Positions 1-7,755 of a stretch of 64,000 nt of DNA are shown here, piece after piece. A program made the translations under genes and the position numbers. How positions within the stretch are numbered: the first letter of the stretch is position 1; the number at the start of each line of letters is the position of its first letter. The notes under the pieces were generated by a model. That model did not search any database, had not been told where the DNA came from, and saw nothing but the letters and a program-made list of their open reading frames with translations. This DNA is from an uncultured Alphaproteobacteria bacterium (GTDB lineage: Bacteria > Pseudomonadota > Alphaproteobacteria > HIMB59 > GCA-002718135): positions 1 to 64,000 of the forward strand of contig CACOPD010000001.1 of the NCBI GenBank assembly GCA_902628835.1. Direction: 5' to 3'.

Positions 1-294
1 TTTAAGACCTACTCCAATAGGAGCCATTGGTTTTACTGACCATAGTGCTAAAAATATTTGTTTGTGATCAAACTTATTATATTTCTCATAATTTATGTAA
101 CCCTGCAAACCTACTAATTCATTTTTAATGGTAGCTAAAAAAAAACTAAAATGATGATTATTATTTTTATATTGAAAGTTAAAAATATTATTTTTTTTTG
201 AAAATATATGGTTTTTAGACCAAAATTTATTTATGTATTTTTTTAGTTTTAAATTAAATGAGGTATTATAATTTTGTATTTTTATTTCTGACAT
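1..294 (-). CDS. GNAT-like acyltransferase, N-terminal fragment (runs off the window)
   Basis: The first 98 residues of a protein whose end lies beyond base 1. The start is the ATG at 294, ten bases before the end of the dioxygenase gene, so it is the last visible gene of the long minus-strand operon. The visible part has a polar, Asn/Lys-rich stretch, then a strand pattern (SFFLATIKNELVGLQGYI) followed by IFLALWSVKP and GVGLK. This resembles the start of acetyltransferase-like proteins often found in polysaccharide clusters. The family call rests on recall of that pattern; the acetyl-CoA binding region is not in the window, so the function is uncertain. Confidence 0.55.
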   Translation of the reverse strand, partial: MSEIKIQNYNTSFNLKLKKYINKFWSKNHIFSKKNNIFNFQYKNNNHHFSFFLATIKNELVGLQGYINYEKYNKFDHKQIFLALWSVKPMAPIGVGLK

Positions 295-303
295 GCAGAA
301 ATA

Positions 304-1200
304 TTAATTTCTAGTAGTAAAGCCATAACTAAAATTAGCTTTTAATGTTTGTATATTTACTATCTCTCTTTTTTCACCTTTAGAATATGCACGTCTTCCG
401 TGCATAAACCTCTTATTATCCAACATTATCAAATCATTTTTTTCCCATTCAATATCATATGTATATAAATCAGATATTTCTTTAACTTCTTGCATGATAT
501 CTTCTGGTATTTTATCGCCATTCATTAAAGTATGAGATTTAATTTGGGGCTCATTATCAAAAATAATTTGTAAATGATTTGAAAAACATAGTTGATTTTC
601 AATTCTTGATTCGCTAACTGCAAATCTAGTCTGCTTTACATTTAAAATACCTTTATCAAAATTAATTATACCATTACTTGAGCCAAGACTTGTCATTGGC
701 CAAGTTTTTTTTCCTTTTTTATTTTTATTTTTTATAACTTCAAACTCCAAATTATAAATAATAGGATTAGATAAGAAGAAATCTCTTGTACTATTTGATA
801 ACTTTTTCCAAAGCATAATACCATCACAGACAGTAGTCTTGCCTCCTTTTAAAGAGGGTGTTATGCAGTAAAACCATAATATTTCAGGCCAACTTGGAGA
901 GTAACTAGCTTCACTATGAAGTGGCATCTCATGAAAACCTAAATCAACAGTATTAATATTTTTATTGTCTGATACTTTTTTTCTTCTTGGTGCATCAGAA
1001 GCATAAGTTTTTGTAAATTGATCTGTAAATTTCATTAAATTACCAGTATCAAAATTAAAATTTCTGAAAATTATGATTCCTTTTTGTTCAAAAAGTTTGA
1101 TAACATCATTGATATCAAGTTCGTCGAATTTTTTTTTACTTTGATTTACAATTAATAGACCATTATTAAAAAATTTATCACTTATGGGAGAATTTTTCAT
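304..1200 (-). CDS. TauD/TfdA-family Fe(II)/2-oxoglutarate dioxygenase
   Basis: A 298-residue protein, a normal length for the family, which hydroxylates or oxidatively cleaves small molecules using Fe(II), O2 and 2-oxoglutarate. Visible metal ligands are the HSE triad start (His95, Glu97) in MPLHSEASYSP and the distal His267 in FMHGRRAYS; Arg278 is placed to bind the 2-oxoglutarate carboxylate. Using Glu rather than Asp in the HxD/E motif is known in clavaminate-synthase-like members. The gene abuts the ACP gene by a single shared base, which suggests the substrate may be carried on that ACP or be the final product of this operon. The exact substrate cannot be told. Confidence 0.85.
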   Translation of the reverse strand: MKNSPISDKFFNNGLLIVNQSKKKFDELDINDVIKLFEQKGIIIFRNFNFDTGNLMKFTDQFTKTYASDAPRRKKVSDNKNINTVDLGFHEMPLHSEASYSPSWPEILWFYCITPSLKGGKTTVCDGIMLWKKLSNSTRDFFLSNPIIYNLEFEVIKNKNKKGKKTWPMTSLGSSNGIINFDKGILNVKQTRFAVSESRIENQLCFSNHLQIIFDNEPQIKSHTLMNGDKIPEDIMQEVKEISDLYTYDIEWEKNDLIMLDNKRFMHGRRAYSKGEKREIVNIQTLKANFSYGFTTRN

Positions 1201-1448
1201 TAATCAAATTTTACAGAATATTTTTTTAAAATTTCAATGCCCTTGTTGAAAGAACTAAAATCAATAATATCATCAGTATCAATGGAAATATCAAATTTTT
1301 CTTCTAAAGCCGCTATTAATGTCATATGGCCAATTGAATCCCATTCTGGAATTCCATTATATTCAAGGGTTTCAGAAATTGTTTTTTTATCTACTTCAAA
1401 AGCTTCAGCAAAGCAATCTGTATAAATATTCAAATTATCTGAGCTCAT
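1200..1448 (-). CDS. Stand-alone acyl carrier protein
   Basis: An 82-residue acidic helical protein with the phosphopantetheine attachment motif WDSIGHM (Ser38) and the following helix LIAALEEKFDISID. Holo-ACP carries an acyl or aminoacyl group as a thioester. The motif differs from that of housekeeping fatty-acid ACP (usually ADSLDTVE), so this is a dedicated carrier. It overlaps the transketolase C-terminal gene by 14 nt upstream and touches the dioxygenase downstream. In context it probably carries the acid activated by the ligase encoded at 7748-9145, which the LuxE/LuxC pair could then reduce. The partner assignment is inference from the operon. Confidence 0.9.
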   Translation of the reverse strand: MSSDNLNIYTDCFAEAFEVDKKTISETLEYNGIPEWDSIGHMTLIAALEEKFDISIDTDDIIDFSSFNKGIEILKKYSVKFD

Positions 1449-2400
1449 TAATTATCCTTTCAGCTATTGAATTGCTATCTAATTTAAACATATTAATCAT
1501 ATAATCATAATTACCAGAATTTGAATAAGAATCAGGTATACTAAAAGGAATAATTTTTTTATTGATACCATTTTTTGCAATAGTTTCAGCAATTGTTGAA
1601 AATAATCCACCTATGATAGAATGTTCCTCTACGGTAAATATTAGTTTATAATTTTTGATTATATTTACTAAATTATTCTCGTTAATTGGTTTTAATGTGT
1701 GAAAGTTTAGTAATGACGGATAAATTTTTTTTTCTCTAAGAAAATTTACTGCTTCTTTTGCATTATGCACCATTTGTCCATTTGAAATTATAAGAATATC
1801 CTCACCTTGAATAATTGATACAGGCATACCTATTTGAAATTCGTAATCTTCTTCATAGATTTTAGGTCTATTTGCACCACCTGTTAATCGAATATAAGAA
1901 GATTGATTGTTTTTAAGGCAAGCTATTGTAGCCTTGGCTGTTTCCAAAGTATCTGATGGAGAAATAATATTTATATTAGGAATTGATCTAATTACTGACA
2001 AATCTTCAATACAACAATGTGTATATCCTAAAGGTCCTAAGACTAAACCACTTGCAAGACCCACCATTGTTACTTTATTTTTCATATATCCTAAGTTTAC
2101 TTTTATTTGCTCTAAACATCTCATAGTTTGAAAAGGTGCGAATGATGTAGTAACAACATTAAAATTTTCGCTAGCAAGTCCAGCAGCTATATTCATCATA
2201 TTTTGCTCTGCAATTCCACAATCAATATAATTGTTAGGAAAATTTTTTCTAAATCTATCTAATCCAGCAGAAGTTGAAACGTCTGCTGTCAGAACCATTA
2301 AATCATCAATTTCGGATACTAAATCATAAAGGACTAAACCAAAACTAGCCCTCTGACCAATCATAGCCAGTTTATTAATAGTTTTTTTATCAAAGATCAT
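1435..2400 (-). CDS. Transketolase, C-terminal subunit (pyrimidine-binding and C-terminal domains)
   Basis: A 321-residue protein matching the second half of transketolase. Glu65 in IDCGIAEQNMMNIAAGLA is the conserved glutamate that activates the aminopyrimidine of thiamine diphosphate. The rest follows the family order: a pyrimidine-binding domain (about 15-180) then the C-terminal domain (about 190-315). It overlaps the N-terminal subunit gene by 4 nt (ATGA), so the two are translationally coupled and form one enzyme. Split transketolases occur widely, both for sugar metabolism and inside secondary-metabolite or polysaccharide clusters. The position between an ACP and an SDR suggests a specialised ketol transfer rather than the pentose phosphate pathway. 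Confidence 0.88.
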   Translation of the reverse strand: MIFDKKTINKLAMIGQRASFGLVLYDLVSEIDDLMVLTADVSTSAGLDRFRKNFPNNYIDCGIAEQNMMNIAAGLASENFNVVTTSFAPFQTMRCLEQIKVNLGYMKNKVTMVGLASGLVLGPLGYTHCCIEDLSVIRSIPNINIISPSDTLETAKATIACLKNNQSSYIRLTGGANRPKIYEEDYEFQIGMPVSIIQGEDILIISNGQMVHNAKEAVNFLREKKIYPSLLNFHTLKPINENNLVNIIKNYKLIFTVEEHSIIGGLFSTIAETIAKNGINKKIIPFSIPDSYSNSGNYDYMINMFKLDSNSIAERIINELR

Positions 2401-3236
2401 TTATCTAATTCTTCAATTGCATCATCATAAGTTTTTTGTGTCAAAATTCTATGGTGCCATTCATTATTATCCTCAGAAAACGAAAAGCCTTTACCTTTTA
2501 CTGTATTTGCGATTATCAACTTAGGCTTGGTGTTTTCAAATTTTTTATTGAACGCATCTAATAATTCATTAATATCATGACCATTAACTTCAACAATATT
2601 CCATCCAAAAGATAACCATTTATTACTTAAATTTTTTAAATCCATTATTTCTTCATTTGAACCAGTTTGTTGAAATTTATTATGATCAATTATAGCTATT
2701 AAATTATAGAGTTCTCTATTTGGAGCAAACATAGCAGCTTCCCAAACTGAGCCTTCATTACATTCTCCATCTCCTAATAAAACAAATACTTTTTTATCAA
2801 ATTTTTTTTTTAATATAGATAGTGCCAAACCAATACCAAGGCCTAAACCCATTCCTAAACTCCCAGTAGAAAATTCAATACCATACTTTCTATTTATAAC
2901 TGGATGACCAAGTAAAAAACTATCATTTTGTTCAAATGTATCTAGAACATTTTTTTCAAAAAAACCAAGTTCACTCAAAGCAGCATAATAAGCCAAACAA
3001 CCATGCCCCTTACTCAAAATGAATCTGTGCCTATCTCCAATATTTTCATTATTTTTATAAAAATCTAAATATTCTGAAAAAATACAGGATATAATTTCAA
3101 CAGTAGAAAGGCTGCCTCCAAAATGAGAACTGTTTTCTTTAGCATTTAATGCAGTTCTTAAAATATCTTTCCTAATTTGTTTAGCAAAACTTTTAATTAA
3201 TGAATGTTTTGATATTTCTTTATTTATTTCATTCAC
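2397..3236 (-). CDS. Transketolase, N-terminal subunit (thiamine diphosphate binding)
   Basis: A 279-residue protein corresponding to the diphosphate-binding half of transketolase. It has the SKGHGCLAYYAAL motif (about 76-87) and the thiamine-diphosphate/Mg motif beginning GDGECN at 155 and ending near Asn186 in IIDHNKFQQTG. With the next gene it would transfer a two-carbon ketol unit from a donor ketose to an aldehyde. It shares one base with the preceding SDR gene. The operon also encodes a LuxC-type aldehyde-forming reductase, so the acceptor could be an aldehyde made in the same pathway; that link is inferred. Confidence 0.9.
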   Translation of the reverse strand: MNEINKEISKHSLIKSFAKQIRKDILRTALNAKENSSHFGGSLSTVEIISCIFSEYLDFYKNNENIGDRHRFILSKGHGCLAYYAALSELGFFEKNVLDTFEQNDSFLLGHPVINRKYGIEFSTGSLGMGLGLGIGLALSILKKKFDKKVFVLLGDGECNEGSVWEAAMFAPNRELYNLIAIIDHNKFQQTGSNEEIMDLKNLSNKWLSFGWNIVEVNGHDINELLDAFNKKFENTKPKLIIANTVKGKGFSFSEDNNEWHHRILTQKTYDDAIEELDK

Positions 3237-3961
3237 TATAAACCACCATCTACTCTTATTATTTGCCCAGAAATATGTTTTGACATTTTACTTGCAAGAA
3301 AAAGACATGTATTTGCTATATCATGAGTATCTGCAATTCTATTCAAGTATGAATTATTTTTTACCTCATTAATAATATCAGTCGAATGATTATTTTTCAT
3401 CATATCGGTATTTGTTAGTCCAGGAGCAATCCCATTAACTCTTATATTAATTTTTCCAAATTCTTTAGCTAGTATTTTTGTTGAATGCATTAATGCAGAT
3501 TTTGAAGCAGAGTATGCTAATCTACCTGGATGAACATCTATTGCAGAATTTGATAAAATATTAATTATAGAAGGATATTCAGACTTTATCATTTTTTTTA
3601 CTATAAGTTGAGTAATCAAAAGTTGAGAAAAAAAATTAATCTGAAATAAATTTTTTATATCATTTATTTTTGTCATTTGAAATATGCTAGTAGAAATATT
3701 AGCGGCATTGTTTACTAATATATCTATGACATTATTGGTGTTTGTAATAGTTTTGATAGCATCTGATATTTGGCCCTCATTATTAAGGTCAAATTCAATA
3801 AATTTTAACTTATCTGTGTTATCAAATGACAAGAAGTCATCTTTATTATATTTTCTGACACAAGCCCATACGTTTGCATCATTTTCTAGAAAAATTTTTG
3901 TGATTTCTCTTCCAATACCCTTGTTTGCTCCAGTTACAATAGCAGTCTTATTATGAAGCAT
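3236..3961 (-). CDS. Short-chain dehydrogenase/reductase
   Basis: A 241-residue classical SDR. It has the cofactor motif TGANKGIG (10-17), the NNAA motif (84-87), a catalytic serine near 137-139 and the YSASK pair (Tyr150, Lys154). It ends in the usual IRVDGGL. Family members reduce ketones or oxidise alcohols with NAD(P)H. The start lies 2 bases after the radical SAM stop and the stop overlaps the transketolase start by one base. It might act as a ketoacyl-ACP reductase with the FabZ-like dehydratase, or reduce the ketol made by the transketolase. The sequence does not decide between these. Confidence 0.88.
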   Translation of the reverse strand: MLHNKTAIVTGANKGIGREITKIFLENDANVWACVRKYNKDDFLSFDNTDKLKFIEFDLNNEGQISDAIKTITNTNNVIDILVNNAANISTSIFQMTKINDIKNLFQINFFSQLLITQLIVKKMIKSEYPSIINILSNSAIDVHPGRLAYSASKSALMHSTKILAKEFGKINIRVNGIAPGLTNTDMMKNNHSTDIINEVKNNSYLNRIADTHDIANTCLFLASKMSKHISGQIIRVDGGL

Positions 3962-3963
3962 GA

Positions 3964-5049
3964 TTAATAATGAATTTTTACATCACTTTTTTTCAAAAAA
4001 TCTTCTTCAGGGAATATATCTGAAGCTTTAGCTGGATGAAAGATAGTCTGGCCTGTGTTAGATAGATATTTAGACACAAATTCTTTATTTTCTCCTGCTA
4101 AACAAACTGGGCTATGCTCATTAAAATGTTTTATGGAAAAACCATATTCTACTATTTCTTTTAGATGTTGTTCTATAACGTTACCAATTTTTATGTGTAC
4201 ATAAGGACACGCTAACACATCTCCAATTGGTGTAATATAAAGTCTATTTACTGTAGTGCATCCTATTGATTTTTCATGAGATTTGTCAAAGGGATTCCAA
4301 ATATTTCTAATTAAATTTTTATAATCTTTTCTTAATTTATACAAATGTTCTCTATCTTTATCATCTAACATTATTTCTGACATTTGAGACCACATTCCTG
4401 CAGGTACTGCTACGTTTATTAGTGTTTTATAATTATTATCTTTTGAGTATTTAAGTAATTCCTCGAAAGCCGGGTCAAACGCATTATAGTGACCAACAGT
4501 TATATTTAAATAAGGGTCCATACCAGCATTTTGAACATGCTTTAGAGCCTCTATTGCTTTTCTCCATGAATCTTTTCTACCTCTAATTTCATCATGTGTA
4601 GCTTCATTCATACTATCTACACTCACAGATACTCTGCTAACGTGCGCATCAGCAAGTTGCTTTGCCATCTTTTCGTCAAGCTTAAATCCATTTGTGGTTA
4701 AGTATAGATAAAATCTCTCTGGTTTAATTGCCTTTAAAGATTCAAATAGTATATCAGGTCTTAATAGAAGCTCTCCTCCCTGTAAATCAAATTCAAAATA
4801 ACCAAGCTCATCAGCTTCATCAGCAACTCTTTCTAAAACATCTAATGGAAGTCTGTCTTTAACATGGTCACCCTTTGGTGAATTTGTAAAACAATACTTG
4901 CATCTTAGATTACACGCATTATTTAAGTTTAGATCTATCCCTCTTGTTTTTGTGCCAACTTGCCCGTTATTTTTATTGACGTAACTATAAAATCTTCTTA
5001 ACTTTTCAACAAGTCGTGGTTTTTTCAAAAGAGATGAATGTATTGGCAT
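3964..5049 (-). CDS. Radical SAM protein with SPASM-like C-terminal region
   Basis: A 361-residue radical SAM enzyme. Cys46, Cys50 and Cys53 in NACNLRCKYCF form the CxxxCxxC site for the 4Fe-4S cluster that cleaves S-adenosylmethionine. FDLQGGELLLRPD is the usual GGE motif. C-terminal cysteines (IGCTTVNRLYI, LACPYVH, SPVCLAG) suggest a second, auxiliary cluster of the SPASM/twitch type. The protein is clearly less rich in Lys/Asn/Ile than its neighbours and its DNA looks less AT-rich, hinting at stronger conservation or a different origin. It sits between the FabZ-like and SDR genes. Substrate unknown; epimerisation, dehydrogenation or C-C bond chemistry on the pathway intermediate are all possible. 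Confidence 0.88.
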   Translation of the reverse strand: MPIHSSLLKKPRLVEKLRRFYSYVNKNNGQVGTKTRGIDLNLNNACNLRCKYCFTNSPKGDHVKDRLPLDVLERVADEADELGYFEFDLQGGELLLRPDILFESLKAIKPERFYLYLTTNGFKLDEKMAKQLADAHVSRVSVSVDSMNEATHDEIRGRKDSWRKAIEALKHVQNAGMDPYLNITVGHYNAFDPAFEELLKYSKDNNYKTLINVAVPAGMWSQMSEIMLDDKDREHLYKLRKDYKNLIRNIWNPFDKSHEKSIGCTTVNRLYITPIGDVLACPYVHIKIGNVIEQHLKEIVEYGFSIKHFNEHSPVCLAGENKEFVSKYLSNTGQTIFHPAKASDIFPEEDFLKKSDVKIHY

Positions 5050-5052
5050 AAA

Positions 5053-5502
5053 TTATTTTTTAAATCTATTAATTTCTTCAGGTAATATCAAAGTAAAACT
5101 GGCTTTGCAAGCAAGTTCGTTGTTGACGAATCCTTCACCAGTAAAGTTCCCAACACCTCTTTTCCAATAGTTTAGTGTGCTTTTTAAAACTAATCTATCA
5201 CCTTTAATAATTTTTTTTAGAAATTTTAATTTATCTGCAGAAGTTAAATAAAGAATTTTGCCACTTAATCCAGGTAAAGTTAGAATCGCTAAGGATCCCA
5301 TTTGAACCAAAGCCTCAATTTGTAACATTCCAGGCATATTTGGATCATTAACCCAATGAACTTTAAAAAACCATTCATCATCTTTTAAATCTTTGTATCC
5401 TTCTGAATATTTTCCAGGAATTACATTTGTAGCATAATCCATCATTAAATATGGAGGTTTGTTTTGTTGAACTTTAAGTATTTGATTAAAATCTAAATGC
5501 AT
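5053..5502 (-). CDS. FabZ-like hot-dog 3-hydroxyacyl-ACP dehydratase
   Basis: A 149-residue protein of FabA/FabZ length. The motif HWVNDPNMPGMLQIEALVQ matches FabZ's HFPGxPxMPGVLxxEAxAQ, with catalytic His49 and Glu63 both present. Such enzymes remove water from 3-hydroxyacyl-ACP. The variant motif and the operon position show it is not the housekeeping fabZ of the lpx cluster. It lies 5 bases from the LuxC-like gene and 3 bases from the radical SAM gene. In context it would act on the acyl chain bound to the cluster's own ACP, or on a related dehydration step. Confidence 0.82.
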   Translation of the reverse strand: MHLDFNQILKVQQNKPPYLMMDYATNVIPGKYSEGYKDLKDDEWFFKVHWVNDPNMPGMLQIEALVQMGSLAILTLPGLSGKILYLTSADKLKFLKKIIKGDRLVLKSTLNYWKRGVGNFTGEGFVNNELACKASFTLILPEEINRFKK

Positions 5503-5507
5503 ATAAT

Positions 5508-6704
5508 TTAATAATGATCTATTTTTCTTGTCATCGACAAAATTAAATCATAACCATCCCAGTTTTGAGTAAATTGATGTGCATTTCCAATAGGAACTAT
5601 TCTGTCTACTGCATTATCTTTATGTAACCTCAATTGATTAAAAACTTTTTCATGATCGATTCCAAAATATATTAGTGTTTGTACTTTATCATCTAAAAAT
5701 TTATTTAGAAATTCAATTTTTTTCAAATTATATTCATAAAAATAACCCCATTTACCTCTAAGAGAATTAAAATATTTAGGATCAATTTTATTTAATAAAA
5801 TATTATATGTAAAAGAATTTAAGTTTAATTTGTTGTTTATTTTTTTCTCAATTATATCATCATAATAATTTGATAGTTTATCAATAGTAGCAATATCAGG
5901 CTGATTGTAATTATTTTTTGCGTAATCAGAAACATAATTCCAAAATTTAAATCTTGATTTTTTTAAGTTATTTCCAATCCAAAAAATAACATGGGGAGAT
6001 GAACAAGCGTTTTGATCAAGAAAATATGCATCGTTATAAAATTTTTGAGCAATCTTTTTCTTCTCCTTTTCAGGAAGACTATTATATTTAGAACTATTAA
6101 TGATTGCACATGAAATTCTATCTGCAAATGTTATTTCTCTTGAACGGGGTTTCAGTTTATAATTTCTAATTGAGTTAACAGTACTATCTCCACCCCAAAT
6201 TATTCTTAAATCAGCAATTTTAGATAATTTTTCTGTATAAATAGCATTTTTATCATAACTTATAAAATAAGAGTTATTCTTTATTTTAAAAAATTTTTTA
6301 TCTCTAAATATTTTAGAAATTTCATTTAATAATATTTCAATTGAAACATAATTTTTTGAAGGTAGACGCACTATATTAATATTTCCAGTAATTAATCCAA
6401 AAAAAAATGAATAAAAAAAGTTTAATGGTGTATTTGAAGGGCATAAATGAAATAGTATTCCAATTCTTGCTCTAGTTTTAATTAAACTTTCATATTCTAA
6501 GATTATTTTTTTTAAATTTGAAGGCCTTAACCAAAAGTTTAAATAAGCCAAATCTGGATGAATATTGATTTTTTTATTTTTTTTTAAATTCTGATTTAAT
6601 TTATAAAAGAATTCAAAAATTAAATTATTAAATGGAATAAGCGTATCAATGTTATTTATTTTTTTGAAAATTTTATCTATTTGTGAATTTTTATAAATCA
6701 GCAT
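5508..6704 (-). CDS. LuxC-like acyl-CoA/acyl-ACP reductase
   Basis: A 398-residue protein of the LuxC acyl-CoA reductase family, which turns an activated acyl group into an aldehyde with NADPH. The likely catalytic cysteine is Cys234 in DQNACSSPHVIFW, the family's characteristic motif. RIGILFHLCPSNTPLNFFYSF (about 80-100) and GLITGNINIVRLPS match the conserved N-terminal region. It is somewhat shorter than bioluminescence LuxC (about 480 residues). Its start overlaps the LuxE-like gene by 14 nt, as expected for a reductase/synthetase complex. No luxA/luxB is present, so the aldehyde is a biosynthetic intermediate, not a luciferase substrate. Confidence 0.85.
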   Translation of the reverse strand: MLIYKNSQIDKIFKKINNIDTLIPFNNLIFEFFYKLNQNLKKNKKINIHPDLAYLNFWLRPSNLKKIILEYESLIKTRARIGILFHLCPSNTPLNFFYSFFFGLITGNINIVRLPSKNYVSIEILLNEISKIFRDKKFFKIKNNSYFISYDKNAIYTEKLSKIADLRIIWGGDSTVNSIRNYKLKPRSREITFADRISCAIINSSKYNSLPEKEKKKIAQKFYNDAYFLDQNACSSPHVIFWIGNNLKKSRFKFWNYVSDYAKNNYNQPDIATIDKLSNYYDDIIEKKINNKLNLNSFTYNILLNKIDPKYFNSLRGKWGYFYEYNLKKIEFLNKFLDDKVQTLIYFGIDHEKVFNQLRLHKDNAVDRIVPIGNAHQFTQNWDGYDLILSMTRKIDHY

Positions 6705-7755
6705 TGCTACAACCTCTTAATTCTGCACTAGGTATTCGTCCATATACCTTAAAATATTTTCCTGCCCTTTTACACTTGCAGTTATCAACACCAAAAATTT
6801 CTCCTACATCTTCAGTTAATATACTGTTACCTGGATAACTAGTGGGAACATTTGATAATAATTGAATTATACCTCTGTTCTTATATTTTATATTTTCAAG
6901 TTTATTATTTCTAATAATTATATCAGAATAAATTGACGTATGGTAGTATCCATATTCACACTCAAAGAATATAGACCCAGTTTGCTCTATCATACCATAA
7001 TAATTTATTATTTTATTAATACCTGTTAATTTTTTTATTTCTTTTTTAAATAAAGAATTATCAACTGACAAATCTTCAAGCTTCTTCCAACCGCCTCCAT
7101 GTAGTAGAATAATGTTTTTATGATAGTCATTAAGTTTAATTTTTTTTATCTTTAAATAATTTATTAGTTTATCCCATACTAAAAATGTAAATCCAAAAAG
7201 AAGAATTTTTTGATGTTTATATTTTTCAAGTAATTCAATTAATAAATCTAAATTTAAATTTAATTTATCATCTAATAAAAAATAAGTTTTACTAGAGAAA
7301 ATAGAAAATCCTAAAATTGCAGCTTTTCTTGCTGAATAATCTAACTTATCTTTATATATTTTATTAGAATCTATTACCAACATAGGCATTCTTTGTTTTC
7401 CCAAATGATTTGAGCCAATGTTATGCAATACTTCAATTTGTTTTTTTGCATTTTGTTGATCTAAATAGATTTTTGAAACATTTCCAGATGTTCCTGATGA
7501 TGTAAGTATCTTATATATATTTTTTTTTTGAATACTAAAAAGATCATATTTTTTAAATAATCTAACTGGTATGAACGGTAAATTTTCAAATTTTGTATTA
7601 TTATTAAAATGAGATAAATTCTTGATGATGTTTTTATATTCATTACATTTATTTGAATGCTTTATAATTAAATCAACTATTTGCTTCTTGAGAACTTCAT
7701 CTTTTTCATAAGATAAAAAATTATAAACGTTGAAATTTTTATTTAATTTAACCAT
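6691..7755 (-). CDS. LuxE-like acyl-protein synthetase
   Basis: A 354-residue protein of the LuxE acyl-protein synthetase family, an ANL-type adenylating enzyme. It carries the phosphate-loop motif ILTSSGTSGNVSK (around residues 83-95) and the family's C-terminal ending PSAELRGCSN. That cysteine is the probable acyl acceptor by analogy with LuxE. In bioluminescence, LuxE adenylates a fatty acid and passes it to LuxC. Here it overlaps the preceding ligase gene by 8 nt and the LuxC-like gene by 14 nt. Having both this and a second adenylating enzyme in the operon suggests two separate acid-activation steps or division of labour between loading ACP and reduction. Confidence 0.82.
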   Translation of the reverse strand: MVKLNKNFNVYNFLSYEKDEVLKKQIVDLIIKHSNKCNEYKNIIKNLSHFNNNTKFENLPFIPVRLFKKYDLFSIQKKNIYKILTSSGTSGNVSKIYLDQQNAKKQIEVLHNIGSNHLGKQRMPMLVIDSNKIYKDKLDYSARKAAILGFSIFSSKTYFLLDDKLNLNLDLLIELLEKYKHQKILLFGFTFLVWDKLINYLKIKKIKLNDYHKNIILLHGGGWKKLEDLSVDNSLFKKEIKKLTGINKIINYYGMIEQTGSIFFECEYGYYHTSIYSDIIIRNNKLENIKYKNRGIIQLLSNVPTSYPGNSILTEDVGEIFGVDNCKCKRAGKYFKVYGRIPSAELRGCSNADL

